DNA from: Amycolatopsis rifamycinica
Lineage (GTDB): Bacteria; Actinomycetota; Actinomycetes; Mycobacteriales; Pseudonocardiaceae
Assembly: GCF_000695625.1 (NCBI RefSeq)
Contig: NZ_JMQI01000011.1
Span: 186,001 to 250,000, forward strand
Length of the DNA stretch: 64,000 nt
Reading direction: 5' to 3'
The notes under the pieces were generated by a model. That model searched no databases. It worked only from the letters and a program-made list of their open reading frames with translations, and had not been told where the DNA came from. Shown here piece by piece: positions 41,316-50,682 of this stretch. The position numbers and the translations under genes are program-made. Each line of letters opens with the position of its first letter. Positions within the stretch are counted from its first letter, which is position 1.

Positions 41316-42497
41316 TCAGTCCGGGAACTCCGCGATCTCCGCCGGTGAATACCCCAGCTCGGCGAGCACCTCCTCGGTGTGCTGCCCCAGGGTCGGCGGC
41401 GCGGACGTCGGCCGGGCCGGGGTGTCCGACGCCTTCACCGGGAAGCCCGTGCCCACGTACGTCCCCACCGTCGGGTGCGGCAGCCGGACCACCTGCTCGC
41501 GCGCGGCCGCCCACGGGTCCGCGTAGACGTCGTCGATCTCGTTGACCGGGGCCGCCGGGATGCCCGCCGCGTCGAACGCCTTCATCCACTCCGCCGCCGT
41601 GCGGGTCAGCAGCACCGGCTCCAGCAGCGCGTTCAGCTCGTCGCGGTGCGCGGCGCGAAGGGCGTTCGACGAAAACCGCGGGTCGGCCGCGATGTCCAGG
41701 CCGAGCGCCCCGCAGAACGCGTGCCACAGCTTCTCGCTGCCGACCGCGATGACCAGCCAGCCGTCGGCGACGTGGTAGCCCTGGTACGGAACGATGCTCG
41801 GGTGCGCCGAGCCCATCCGGCGCGGCCGTGGCGCGTCGTAGAACACCGCGCCCGCCGCATACACGTGCCAGGCCAGCTGACTGTCCAAAAGCGACACGTC
41901 GAGGTACTGGCCGCGGCCGGTCGTGTGCCGGGCCTGCAGCGCCATCAGCACGCCGATGATCGCCCACGTCCCCGCGTTCAGGTCCGCCACCGGCAGCCCG
42001 GCCTTCGCCGGCGCGCCGTCCGGCTCGCCCGTCAGGGACATCACGCCGCCCAGGGCCTGCGCCACCAGGTCGTACCCCGCGCGGTCGCGGTACGGGCCGG
42101 TCTGCCCGAACCCGGTGATCGACACGTGGATCAGCCGGGGGTTCAGCGCGGACAGCTCGGCGTAGCCGATGCCCCACTTCTCGAGCGTGCCCGGGCGGAA
42201 GTTCTCGACGAGCACGTCGGCGCCCGCGACCAGCCGCCGCAGGGCTTCGCGGCCGCGGTCGCTCTTGAGGTCGAGCACGATCCCGCGCTTGTTCCGGTTC
42301 GCCGCCAGGTAGTAGACGGCCTCGTCGCCGACGAACGGCGGCCCCCAGCCGCGGGTGTCGTCGCCGTGGCCCGGCGGCTCGACCTTGACGACGTCCGCGC
42401 CCATCTCGCCCAGGTACTGGGTGCAGTACGGCCCGGCCAGGATGCGCGAAAGGTCGACGACCTTGATCCCGTCGAGCGGGCGGACAGCAGGCGGCAT
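41316..42497 (-). CDS. Family III CoA-transferase (CaiB/BaiF)
   Basis: The 393-residue protein has all landmarks of CaiB/BaiF transferases: GIKVVDLSRILAGPYCTQYLGEMGADVVKVE in parts at the N-terminus, NRNKRGIVLDLKSDRG, ADVLVENFRPGTLEKWGI with the family Asn-Phe-Arg motif, and SITGFGQTGPYRDRAGYD. The catalytic Asp is likely in GLPVADLNAGTW. It moves CoA between carboxylic acids, usually in fatty or aromatic acid catabolism. ATG at 42497 has GAGGAG upstream. Confidence 0.88.
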   Translation of the reverse strand: MPPAVRPLDGIKVVDLSRILAGPYCTQYLGEMGADVVKVEPPGHGDDTRGWGPPFVGDEAVYYLAANRNKRGIVLDLKSDRGREALRRLVAGADVLVENFRPGTLEKWGIGYAELSALNPRLIHVSITGFGQTGPYRDRAGYDLVAQALGGVMSLTGEPDGAPAKAGLPVADLNAGTWAIIGVLMALQARHTTGRGQYLDVSLLDSQLAWHVYAAGAVFYDAPRPRRMGSAHPSIVPYQGYHVADGWLVIAVGSEKLWHAFCGALGLDIAADPRFSSNALRAAHRDELNALLEPVLLTRTAAEWMKAFDAAGIPAAPVNEIDDVYADPWAAAREQVVRLPHPTVGTYVGTGFPVKASDTPARPTSAPPTLGQHTEEVLAELGYSPAEIAEFPD

Positions 42498-42529
42498 CGG
42501 CGGCTCCTCGTCAGGCGTTCGGTCCCTTT

Positions 42530-43507
42530 CTACCCGGACTCCAGGAGCGCGACGGCTTGGGCGGTCCGCCGGTACAGCACGTACCGGCCGTCCCGGACCT
42601 TGCTGACCAGGCCCGCCCGGTGCAACGCGCTCAGGTGGTAGGAGACGGTGCCCGGGCTGTACCCCGTCCGGGTGGCCAGTTCCGCGGTCGACCGCGGGGG
42701 TTCGAGGTCGGCCAGCAGCGCCGCACGGGCCGCGCCGACGACCGGTGCGATCCGGGCCGGCCGGTGATCGGCGCCCGTGCCGACGCCCTGGGCCGGGTAG
42801 CCGAGGACGACCTGGCCGGGGACGTCGATCTGGATGCTGATCACGGGCCAGCTGAGCACGCCCGGGGCGAGCACCAGCTCCCGGCCGGAGACGTCGGCCT
42901 CGCCGTCGAACGGCTTCACGACCGTGATCGCGTCGCCGGCCCAGCCGATGGCCGGGTGCAGGCCGCCGAGCACGCCGCCGACGCCGTGGCGGGCGATGGC
43001 CTGCGCGCGGCGGGTGATGTCCCGGTCGAGCACCGCCTGCAGGCCGGCCCAGTCCTCGGCCAGCGCGTCCCGCCAGAACCGGGCGAGGCCGTTGGCCAGG
43101 CGCCGGGGCATCGACCCCGCCTCGACGCTCCGCCGGGCCGTCACCGGCACCGGCCTGCTCCAGTGGACCTGCGTGTACGCGAGCACCTGGGCTTCGACCT
43201 CGTCCTGCGTGGTCGCCTCGATCCGCGCGATCTGCTCGTCGAGCAGGTCGCGCGGCCGGCCGGCCGTGCCCGGCTGCGGGGTGAGCAGGTCCGGCGTGTA
43301 GACCTCGCCGGTGCGCGGCAGCAGGTCCAGGAGCAGGGCGACGTCGGGGTGCGAGAGCGCCGCGCGGGCGAGCGGGCCGGGATCGCCGAACACCGGGTGC
43401 CTGCCCGCATCGGCGGCGAGTTTCAGCCACGCGAGGGACTCCGCCGCCAGCGACGGGGAAAACCGTGTCCTGGCCACCGTCTCGGCGTCGACCCGCAGCT
43501 TGAACAC
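42530..43507 (-). CDS. ArsR-type transcriptional regulator with DUF5937-like N-terminus
   Basis: The GTG at 43507 (VFKLRVDAETVAR) gives 325 residues. The last ~80 residues are an ArsR winged helix (RAALLADLEPPRSTAELATR, GYSPGTVSYHLSALHRAGLV, DGRYVLYRRT). The N-terminal 240 residues match the DUF5937-like helical domain often fused to this HTH in actinomycetes (SPSLAAESLAWLKLAADAGR). No metal-binding cysteines are seen. It is transcribed toward the CoA-transferase gene (32 bp apart) and may regulate it. Confidence 0.83.
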   Translation of the reverse strand: MFKLRVDAETVARTRFSPSLAAESLAWLKLAADAGRHPVFGDPGPLARAALSHPDVALLLDLLPRTGEVYTPDLLTPQPGTAGRPRDLLDEQIARIEATTQDEVEAQVLAYTQVHWSRPVPVTARRSVEAGSMPRRLANGLARFWRDALAEDWAGLQAVLDRDITRRAQAIARHGVGGVLGGLHPAIGWAGDAITVVKPFDGEADVSGRELVLAPGVLSWPVISIQIDVPGQVVLGYPAQGVGTGADHRPARIAPVVGAARAALLADLEPPRSTAELATRTGYSPGTVSYHLSALHRAGLVSKVRDGRYVLYRRTAQAVALLESG

Positions 43508-43589
43508 TGACCGACGGTAGCAGCCGGAACGGCGGATTTGAACCGGCTCGAATCCTTTCCGGTCGGCGGTTCCCGCGGGGTTGAGTGCA

Positions 43590-43841
43590 GTGGTGTGCTT
43601 CCGACGTGCGAGGACAGTCGCCGCCGTGACCGCCGTGCTGCTCGCCTCGGCACCGGCCGCCACGGCCCGCGCCGCCGATCCGCCCACCGCCGGCTACCGC
43701 GAGTGTTCCGTCCTCCGCACGATCGTCCGGTACGGCTGGGCGCCCGGCGGTGACGGGCGGTACCACCTCGTGACGTTCCGCAAGCCGCAGGTGGTCAGCG
43801 TGGTGTTCCCGGTGGCCCGGTTCGCGGCGCCGGTGGACTGA
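43590..43841 (+). CDS. Possible small secreted protein (83 aa)
   Basis: The frame opens with a signal-peptide-like start (two Arg, then TVAAVTAVLLASAPAATARA) and a short mature part with RECSVLRTIVRYGWAPGGDG. There is no convincing ribosome site and its 3' end overlaps the convergent GntR gene by 47 bases. It may be a genuine small exported protein, but confidence is low. Confidence 0.4.
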   Translation: MVCFRRARTVAAVTAVLLASAPAATARAADPPTAGYRECSVLRTIVRYGWAPGGDGRYHLVTFRKPQVVSVVFPVARFAAPVD

Positions 43842-44508
43842 GCTCGAGCAACCGGGCTTCGGCGTCGCGCAGGTAGCGGTCCAGCGCGGCCTCCGCGGCG
43901 GCGAACCGGCCGCGGCGCAGGTCCCGCAGGATCTTCTCGTGGCAGTCCAGGAACGGCTCGTAGAACTCGCGCGTGTTCTCGTTGAGCACGAAGAACAGCC
44001 GCGTTTCGGCGAGCACCTGGCGCATCGTCGCGGACAGGCGCTCGCTGCCGGCCAGGTCGGCGAGGGCCTGGTGGAAGTGGATGCTGGCGGTGCCGACCGA
44101 CGGCCAGTCCTCGGCCTCCGCGGCCGCCCGGCCGTCGCGCAACGCCTGTTCCACCACGGAAAGATCCACCGTGGACAGCTCGGCCGCGCGCCGGAGGGCA
44201 CCGCATTCGGTGGCGCGGCGCACGACGTAGAGGTCCTCGATGTCTTCTGTCGTCAGCTCGCGCACGAACACGCCGCGGTTCAGCTCGTGCACGGCCAGCC
44301 GCTCGTGGGCGAGCAGCTGGAACGACTCGCGCAGCGTGTTGCGCGAGACGCCGAGCGCCGAGCTGATCACCGGCTCGGAGAGCCGTTCACCGGGGGCGAA
44401 GACGCCGTCGGTGATGTACTGGCGCAGGATCGCGGCGACGCGCTCGGCCGTGCCGCTGCGTTCGAGCAGGTGGCGCGCGCTCTCCAGCGCCGAAGCATCG
44501 ACGGTCAC
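43795..44508 (-). CDS. GntR-family regulator, FadR/FCD type, of the hydantoinase operon
   Basis: From a GTG at 44508, 237 residues: a GntR winged helix (RVAAILRQYITDGVFAPGER, ISSALGVSRNTLRESFQLLAHE) at residues 22-80, then an all-helical FCD ligand domain with the metal-binding Asp/His pattern (FHQALADLAGSERL, DCHEKILRDLRRG). It is the last gene of the operon, four bases after the SDR gene, so it probably regulates its own operon in response to a pathway acid. Confidence 0.87.
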   Translation of the reverse strand: MTVDASALESARHLLERSGTAERVAAILRQYITDGVFAPGERLSEPVISSALGVSRNTLRESFQLLAHERLAVHELNRGVFVRELTTEDIEDLYVVRRATECGALRRAAELSTVDLSVVEQALRDGRAAAEAEDWPSVGTASIHFHQALADLAGSERLSATMRQVLAETRLFFVLNENTREFYEPFLDCHEKILRDLRRGRFAAAEAALDRYLRDAEARLLELSPPAPRTGPPGTPR

Positions 44509-44512
44509 GGCA

Positions 44513-45298
44513 CTACCTGACGCCGAGTTCGAAGTCGAGGCTGTACCGGTTCCCCGGCATCGCCCCCGCGGCCTTCGCGCCGTCGATCGGCAGCACGACG
44601 CCGTTGACGAACCGGGACTCGTCGCTCGCCAGGAACACCACGGCCTTCGCGACCTCCCACGCCTCGCCGACGCGGGCCGCGGGCGTGCTCGCGACCAGCT
44701 GGTGCTGCTTGGTCTCGAACTCCTCCGGCGAGTTGAGCGTACTGCGCAGCATGTCGGTGTCGATCGCGCCAGGGTTCACCGTGTTGGCCCGGATGCCCTG
44801 GTGCGCGTGGGCGACGGCGATCGACTTGGTCAGCCCGACCAGCGCGTGCTTGGTGGCGTTGTACACCGGGTCGCCGGGGCGGCCCATCACGCCGCCGTTC
44901 GACGACGTCGTGATGATGCTGCCCGCCTTCCGCGCGATCATGTGCGGCAGCACGGCGCGGGTGCCGAGGAAGGCGGCCCGGACGTTGAGCGCGAAGATGT
45001 GGTCGAACTCGGCCAGCGTGGTGTCCACGAGGGACTTCCCGAGGTGGATGCCGACGTTGTTGAACAGCACGTCGATGCGGCCGGCCTCGGCGAGCACGCC
45101 GTCGACGAACGCGGTCACGGCGGCCTCGTCGGTGGCGTCCACTATGGAGTGACGGTAGCCTTCGAGGGCTTCCGCGGGCTCGCGGATGTCGGAAGCGAAG
45201 ACCGTCGCGCCTTCGGCGACGAACTCCTTCACGGTGGCGAGGCCGATACCCCGCGCGCCGCCGAAGACCACCGCGACCTTGCCGGCCAACCGACCCAT
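44513..45298 (-). CDS. Short-chain dehydrogenase/reductase
   Basis: The 261-residue protein has classical SDR motifs: VVFGGARGIGLATVKEFV (TGxxxGxG variant), NNVGIHLGK, the catalytic Ser in SIITTSSNGG, and Y146-x3-K150 in VYNATKHALV, then NPGAIDTDML. It oxidises or reduces an alcohol/ketone with NAD(P). It lies between hyuB and the regulator gene with gaps of two and four bases, a core operon member. Confidence 0.88.
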   Translation of the reverse strand: MGRLAGKVAVVFGGARGIGLATVKEFVAEGATVFASDIREPAEALEGYRHSIVDATDEAAVTAFVDGVLAEAGRIDVLFNNVGIHLGKSLVDTTLAEFDHIFALNVRAAFLGTRAVLPHMIARKAGSIITTSSNGGVMGRPGDPVYNATKHALVGLTKSIAVAHAHQGIRANTVNPGAIDTDMLRSTLNSPEEFETKQHQLVASTPAARVGEAWEVAKAVVFLASDESRFVNGVVLPIDGAKAAGAMPGNRYSLDFELGVR

Positions 45299-45300
45299 GC

Positions 45301-47004
45301 TCACTGCCCCGCTCTCAGTCGTGCTGTCTGCTCTTCGTCGACCACGTAGTCCTCGGGCAGCCGGACCAGCGCGTCCGGCTCCCCGAGGTACCGCACTTCG
45401 ACGCCGTACACCTCGCGCGCCGCCGCCGCCGAGACGTAACCCTCGACGACGTCGGCGAGCACCGCCGCCACCGGCCGTTCGAGCGGCGGCCCGTACCCGC
45501 CGCCACCGGGCAGCGTGACGTCGACGACGGACTCCGCGGCCAGTGGCACCCGGCTCTTCGCGGGGAGGTCCGCTCCGCCGCGCAGGCCGAACCGGCCCGG
45601 AGCGCCCGGACGGCCACCCGCCACGCCGGACGCGGCGGCCCGCACCCGGTCGACATTGCCGTTGACGCTCCAGGAAGGCACGTCGAGTGCGCCCATCGTG
45701 GTCACCTGTCCGAGTCCGCCGCGGAACCGGCCCGCGCCGCCGGAGTCCACGCGCAGTTCGCGGGCGTGCTGGACCAGCGGCGCCGTGGTTTCGATCACCT
45801 CGGTCGGCGTCGACCGCAGGCCGCTCGGGAACCCCGTGGCCGACAGGCCGTCCTGGCCGGCTCGCGCGCCCATCCCGCCGGTCTGGAACACGTTCAGGGT
45901 GAACCCGGGCCCGCGCCAGATGGTCATCCACAGCGCGTCCGCGCTCGGCGCGATCGCCGGGCCGGGCAGCGCACCGATCAGCAGCGACGGCAGGAAGTGC
46001 CCGATCAGGTGGCGGGAGGCGACCGGGGCCGGCGGCAGGCAGTTCAGCACCGAGCCTTCGGGCGCGGTGACGTGCACCGGCCGGAACGACCCGGCGTTGT
46101 GCGGCACCTCCGGCGAGATCGCCGCCTTGACCGCGAACGACGCGTACGCCCGCGTGTAGTTGAGGACGACGTTGATCCCGCGACGGCTCTGCGGCGAGGA
46201 GCCCGCGAAGTCGAGGTGGATCCCGTCACCGTCCACAGTGGCCGTCACGCGCAGGACGATCTCTTCGTCGTCGAAGCCGTCGGTGACGATCTCGTTGGTG
46301 TAGGTGCCGTCCGGCACGGCCCGCAGCGCGTCGCGCAACGCCCGCTCCGAGCGGTCCATGATCTCGGCGGCGACTTCGTCGAGGCTTTCCAGGCCGAGTT
46401 CGTCCAGCAGCCGCAGCAGGCTCGCCGCGCCCACCTCGTTGCCGGTGACCTGCGCGTACAGGTCGCCGATGGTTTCTTCCGGGGTCCGGACGTTCGCCCG
46501 GATCAGCCGTTCGAGGTCGGGGTCGACCTCGCCCGCGCGGAGCAACTTCATGATCGGCAGGCGCAGGCCCTCTTCGAAGACCTCGTGGGCTTCGGCGGAC
46601 ACCAGCCGCCCGCCGATGTCGGGTGCGTGGCAGCAGGACGCGAACCACGCGACCAGCCGTCCGTTCCGGAACACCGGCGTCGCCACCGTGATGTCGTTGA
46701 TCTGGCCCGCGGTCTGCCAGGGGTCGTTGGTGAGCAGCACATCGCCGGGTTCGAGGGTTTCCGGCGGGTACTGCGCGACGAAGTGGTGCATGCCGGTCGC
46801 CATGGCGTTGATGTGGCCGGGGGTGCCGCCGACGGACTGGCCGATCATCTCCCCGCGCGAGTCGAACACCGCGCAGGCGAGGTCCAGCGACTCGCGGACG
46901 ACCGCGGAGAAGGCCGTGTTGACCAGCGCGTTCTGCTGCTCGGCGAGGATCGAGTGCAGGCGGTTGCCGAACAGCCCGGCCAGAATCGGGTCGGTGGGGC
47001 TCAC
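45301..47004 (-). CDS. hyuB: HyuB: hydantoinase B / 5-oxoprolinase family subunit
   Basis: The 567-residue protein shows the HyuB family throughout: DPILAGLFGNRLHSILAEQ at the start, AFSAVVRESLDLACAVFD, TPGHINAMATGMHHFV, GDVLLTNDPWQTAGQINDI, HAPDIGG, then the C-terminal GGAGRFRGGLGQ. With HyuA it makes an ATP-dependent hydrolase of cyclic imides or lactams (N-methylhydantoin or 5-oxoproline). Its start overlaps the hyuA stop by four bases. Confidence 0.9.
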   Translation of the reverse strand: MSPTDPILAGLFGNRLHSILAEQQNALVNTAFSAVVRESLDLACAVFDSRGEMIGQSVGGTPGHINAMATGMHHFVAQYPPETLEPGDVLLTNDPWQTAGQINDITVATPVFRNGRLVAWFASCCHAPDIGGRLVSAEAHEVFEEGLRLPIMKLLRAGEVDPDLERLIRANVRTPEETIGDLYAQVTGNEVGAASLLRLLDELGLESLDEVAAEIMDRSERALRDALRAVPDGTYTNEIVTDGFDDEEIVLRVTATVDGDGIHLDFAGSSPQSRRGINVVLNYTRAYASFAVKAAISPEVPHNAGSFRPVHVTAPEGSVLNCLPPAPVASRHLIGHFLPSLLIGALPGPAIAPSADALWMTIWRGPGFTLNVFQTGGMGARAGQDGLSATGFPSGLRSTPTEVIETTAPLVQHARELRVDSGGAGRFRGGLGQVTTMGALDVPSWSVNGNVDRVRAAASGVAGGRPGAPGRFGLRGGADLPAKSRVPLAAESVVDVTLPGGGGYGPPLERPVAAVLADVVEGYVSAAAAREVYGVEVRYLGEPDALVRLPEDYVVDEEQTARLRAGQ

Positions 47005-49019
47005 ACCGTCACCGCCAGCGCGCCGTCATCCCGGACGACGCAGTGCGCGCCGGGTGGGACGACCACCGTGGACTCGCGCTCCTCCACGATGGCCGGTCCG
47101 TCGACGCGGGTCCCCGGCGCCAGCCGGTACCGGTCGAACACGGTCGTGTCGACAAATCCCCCGGTCGCCGGGAACCAGGCCTGCCGCGTGCCCTTCCGCG
47201 CGTTGCCCGTGGGCTGTGCGGGAAGCCGCAGCGCGACCTCGGGTTTCGGGCCGCTCGACACGACCCGCCAGTTCAGCACCTCGACGCCGACCTCGGGTCC
47301 GGTGCGCCGGTAGAGCGCGCGGTAGGTGCGGGTGAACTCGTCGATCAGCGTTCCCGGCCAGGGGCCGTCGGGCACCGGGACGCGGATTTCGTAGCCCTGA
47401 CCGGCATACCGCATCTCGGCGATCCGGCGGTGCGTCACCTCGTCGACGCCGGACTTCGCGAGCAGCGCCGTTCCCTCGGCTTCCATCTCGGCGAAGAGGG
47501 CCTCGACCTGCCCCCGGGTCAGGTCGTGGACGGCCGCGCGGGCCGAGCGCACGAAGTCGAACGCCAGCGGCGCGGTGAGGAACCCGGCCGCGCTGAGCAC
47601 CCCGGCGGCCGGCGGCGCGACGACCGACGGCGCTCCGAGCGCCCGCGCGACCCCGGCGCCGTGCACCGGACCGGCGCCGCCGAAGGTGTACATCGGCAGC
47701 TTCGCCGGGTCCTGCCCGCGCTCGACGGCGTGCACCCGGGCCGCGTTGGCCATGTCCTCGTTGACGCTCGTGTGGATACCCCAGGCGGCCTCTTCGACAC
47801 CCACCCCGAGCGGATCGGCGATCTTTTCGCGGAGCGCTGCTCTCGCAGCCTCGGCGGCCAAGCGCATACCGCCGCCGAGGAAGTAGCCCGGGTCGAGGTA
47901 GCCGAGCACCAGGTCGGCGTCGGTGACCGTGGGCTCGGTGCCGCCGCGGCCGTAGCAGACCGGGCCGGGCTCGGAGCCTGCCGAATCGGGTCCGACGGTG
48001 AGCAGGCCCAGCGCGTCGATGCGGGCGATCGAGCCGCCGCCGACGCCGATCTCGATCAGGTCGGTGACCGGCACCCGCACCGGCAGCCCGGAGCCGGGCC
48101 GGAGCCGGTACTTGCGGTCGACTTCGAACTCGTGCGTCACCAGCGGTGCGCCGCCGGCGATCAGGCAGAGTTTCGCCGTGGTGCCGCCCATGTCGAAGGC
48201 CAGCAGGTCGTCCGGCCCGACCGCCGCGGCCGCCAGCGCCCCGCCCGCGGGACCGGATTCGAGGATGCGGATCGGGTGCCGGGCGGCGGTGTCCACGGTG
48301 GCCAGCCCGCCGTTGGACAGCATGATGTGCGGCGCGCGGGTGATCCCGAGCCGGTGCAGCCGCTGTTCGAGATCGCGCAGGTAGCGCTCGGTGAGGTCCT
48401 GGACGTAGACGTTCGCGACGGTGGTCGACGCCCGTTCGAACTCGCGGATCTCGGGGACGACGTCCGACGACAGCGCGACCCGCAGCGATGGCGCGACCTC
48501 GGCGAGGATCTCGCCCGCGCGGCGCTCGTGCGCGGGGTTGGTGAACGCGTGCAGGAAGCAGACCGCGACGGCCTCGATCCCGCGCGCGGCCAGTTCACGG
48601 CCGAGCCGCGCGACGTACTCCTCGTCTAGTCCGATGTGGACGGACCCGTCGGCGAGGATCCGCTCGGGGACGTCGAAGCGCAGGTGCCGGGGCACCAGCG
48701 GCGAAGGCAGTTCGAGGCGCAGGTCGTAGAGCTCGTACCGGTGCTCGCGGCGCATCTCCAGGACGTCGCGGAAGCCCGCCGTGGCGAGCAGCGCGGTCCG
48801 CGCGCCCTTGCGTTCGATCAGGGCGTTCGTGACCAGCGTCGTCCCGTGCACCACCTGCTCGACGGCGCCGAGGTCCGGCAGCAGCGCGGCCAGGCCCTCC
48901 TCGACCGCCCGGGCCGGCTCGTCGTGCGTGGTCAGGACCTTGCCGACGGCGACGATCCCGGTCTCGTCCACCGCGCAGAGGTCGGTGAACGTGCCGCCGA
49001 TGTCGACGCCGATCCTCAT
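47001..49019 (-). CDS. hyuA: HyuA: hydantoinase A / 5-oxoprolinase family subunit
   Basis: The 672-residue protein opens MRIGVDIGGTFTDL, the ATP-binding phosphate-1 motif of the actin-like fold, and continues with VVHGTTLVTNALIERKG, DVVPEIREFERASTTVANVY, LESGPAGG and LLAFDMGGTTAKLCLI (second phosphate motif), ending in the hydantoinase/oxoprolinase domain (YTFGGAGPVHGAGVA, GQGYEIRVPVP). It overlaps both neighbours by four bases. The substrate is not decided by sequence. Confidence 0.9.
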   Translation of the reverse strand: MRIGVDIGGTFTDLCAVDETGIVAVGKVLTTHDEPARAVEEGLAALLPDLGAVEQVVHGTTLVTNALIERKGARTALLATAGFRDVLEMRREHRYELYDLRLELPSPLVPRHLRFDVPERILADGSVHIGLDEEYVARLGRELAARGIEAVAVCFLHAFTNPAHERRAGEILAEVAPSLRVALSSDVVPEIREFERASTTVANVYVQDLTERYLRDLEQRLHRLGITRAPHIMLSNGGLATVDTAARHPIRILESGPAGGALAAAAVGPDDLLAFDMGGTTAKLCLIAGGAPLVTHEFEVDRKYRLRPGSGLPVRVPVTDLIEIGVGGGSIARIDALGLLTVGPDSAGSEPGPVCYGRGGTEPTVTDADLVLGYLDPGYFLGGGMRLAAEAARAALREKIADPLGVGVEEAAWGIHTSVNEDMANAARVHAVERGQDPAKLPMYTFGGAGPVHGAGVARALGAPSVVAPPAAGVLSAAGFLTAPLAFDFVRSARAAVHDLTRGQVEALFAEMEAEGTALLAKSGVDEVTHRRIAEMRYAGQGYEIRVPVPDGPWPGTLIDEFTRTYRALYRRTGPEVGVEVLNWRVVSSGPKPEVALRLPAQPTGNARKGTRQAWFPATGGFVDTTVFDRYRLAPGTRVDGPAIVEERESTVVVPPGAHCVVRDDGALAVTV

Positions 49020-50638
49020 GTCCGGTACCACCGCGGTGAGGTGTTGAGCGGCGGCTTCAGCTTCGCCTTCACGACCAGCACGTTCGGCTCGTCGGACTCG
49101 ACGAACTCGCCGAGCAGCCGCCGGAACGCCCGCCCGAAGCCGGAGACGCGGTCGGCGTGCACCCCGAACGACCGGGCCAGGCCGACGAAGTCCGGGCTGT
49201 CCCAGTCGACCCCCCGGTGCGGCAGGCCCTCGCGGTCCTGGTCGTAGCGGAGCATGCCGTAGCCACCGTCGTCGACCAGGACGACCGTGACCGGCAGCTG
49301 CTCCTGCGCCAGCGTCGCCAGGTCGCCGCAGCCGTAGAGGAAACCGCCGTCGCCGGTGATGCAGACGGCGCGCCCGGTGCCGGCCGCGGCCGCGCCGAGC
49401 GACGCCGGGAAGCCGTAGCCGAGGGTGCCCCAGCCCATCGGGTAGGCGAGCTTGCGCGGCGCCCGCACCCGGTGGAAGCCGCCGACCCAGTACCCGGCGA
49501 CGCACATGTCCGAGACCAGCACCGCGTCCGTCGGCAGCACCTCGTCCAAAGTGGACAGGAAGTCGTAGGCCTGCGGTTCCTCGTCGCGGATGCGCTGGCG
49601 CACCCGGCGGCCGATCCCGGCCAGCCGCAGCGTGATGTCGTCGAGCCCGTCCCGCTGCTTCGGCAGCAGCCGCTCGACGATCGAGCGCGCGTCCCCGACG
49701 AGGGTCAGGTCGGGCGGGTAGTTCTTGGCGGCGTCGTCGGCGTCGACGTTGACGGCGATGAGCTGGGGCGGCTGGGGCATCCGCCAGTTCTGCGTCATCA
49801 GGCCGTCGAAGTCGGTGCCGATGGCCAGCACGACGTCGGCTTCGTCCCACAGCTCGCCCACCTCCGGCGTGTGCACCGGGTTCGGCGCCAGGCACGGGTG
49901 GTCGAGCGGGAGCAGCCCGCGGGCGGCGAACGTGGTGATCACCGGCGCGGCGAGCTTCTCGGCGAGGGCACCGATCGCCTCACCCGCGCCCGAGCGCAGC
50001 GCGCCGCCGCCGGCCCAGATCAGCGGGTGCCGCGCGTCGGACAGCATCGCCTCGGCCCGCGCGAGGTCGGGCACGTCGACGTCGGGCTTGCGGTGCGGGG
50101 CGGGCGGACGGCGGTGCGGCACCTGCTCGCGCAGGTAGTCGGTGGGCACGCCGAGGTAGACCGGGCCGCTCTGCGGCAGCTGCGCGAGCCGGGCGGCGCG
50201 GTGGACGGTGGTGCCGATCTGGTCGGGCGCCCGCACGGTGAAGCCGCCCTTGGTCACCGGCGCGAACATCGCCTGCTGGTCGGAGGTCTCGTGCAGCACG
50301 CCGCGGACGACGCCCGGCCGCCGCAGCGTCGAGGGGATGTCGGTGGCGATGACGAGCACCGGGGCCGCGGACGCCATGGCCTCGCCGACCGCGCCGAGGG
50401 TGTTCGCCGCGCCCGGGCCGGTGGTGACCAGCGCGACGCCGAGCTTGCCGGTGGCGCGGGCGTAGCCGTCGGCGGCGTACCCGGCGGTCTGTTCGTGGCG
50501 AACGCCGACGAGCTTGATGCGGGTTTCACCGAGGGCCTCCCACAGTGGCAGGTTGTGCACCCCCGGAAGGCCGAAGACGATCTCCGTTCCGAGCGCTTCC
50601 AGCGCGTCCACCAGCTCCCGAGCACCACTTACAGCCAC
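49016..50638 (-). CDS. Thiamine-diphosphate-dependent enzyme (acetolactate-synthase-like)
   Basis: GTG at 50638 gives 540 residues. The N-terminal PYR domain has FGLPGVHNLPLW and the catalytic Glu in VRHEQTAGYAADGYAR. The C-terminal domain has the ThDP-binding GDGGFLYGCGDLATLAQEQ in parts, followed by LVDDGGYGM. Family members include acetolactate synthase, glyoxylate carboligase and benzoylformate decarboxylase-like enzymes; the large-subunit FAD role is unclear. In an operon with an amine oxidase and a hydantoinase, acting on a 2-oxo acid product such as glyoxylate is plausible. Confidence 0.85.
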   Translation of the reverse strand: MAVSGARELVDALEALGTEIVFGLPGVHNLPLWEALGETRIKLVGVRHEQTAGYAADGYARATGKLGVALVTTGPGAANTLGAVGEAMASAAPVLVIATDIPSTLRRPGVVRGVLHETSDQQAMFAPVTKGGFTVRAPDQIGTTVHRAARLAQLPQSGPVYLGVPTDYLREQVPHRRPPAPHRKPDVDVPDLARAEAMLSDARHPLIWAGGGALRSGAGEAIGALAEKLAAPVITTFAARGLLPLDHPCLAPNPVHTPEVGELWDEADVVLAIGTDFDGLMTQNWRMPQPPQLIAVNVDADDAAKNYPPDLTLVGDARSIVERLLPKQRDGLDDITLRLAGIGRRVRQRIRDEEPQAYDFLSTLDEVLPTDAVLVSDMCVAGYWVGGFHRVRAPRKLAYPMGWGTLGYGFPASLGAAAAGTGRAVCITGDGGFLYGCGDLATLAQEQLPVTVVLVDDGGYGMLRYDQDREGLPHRGVDWDSPDFVGLARSFGVHADRVSGFGRAFRRLLGEFVESDEPNVLVVKAKLKPPLNTSPRWYRT

Positions 50639-50682
50639 GGCCCGGATACTGCCAGATCGTTGAACGATCTGGCAATCGACCC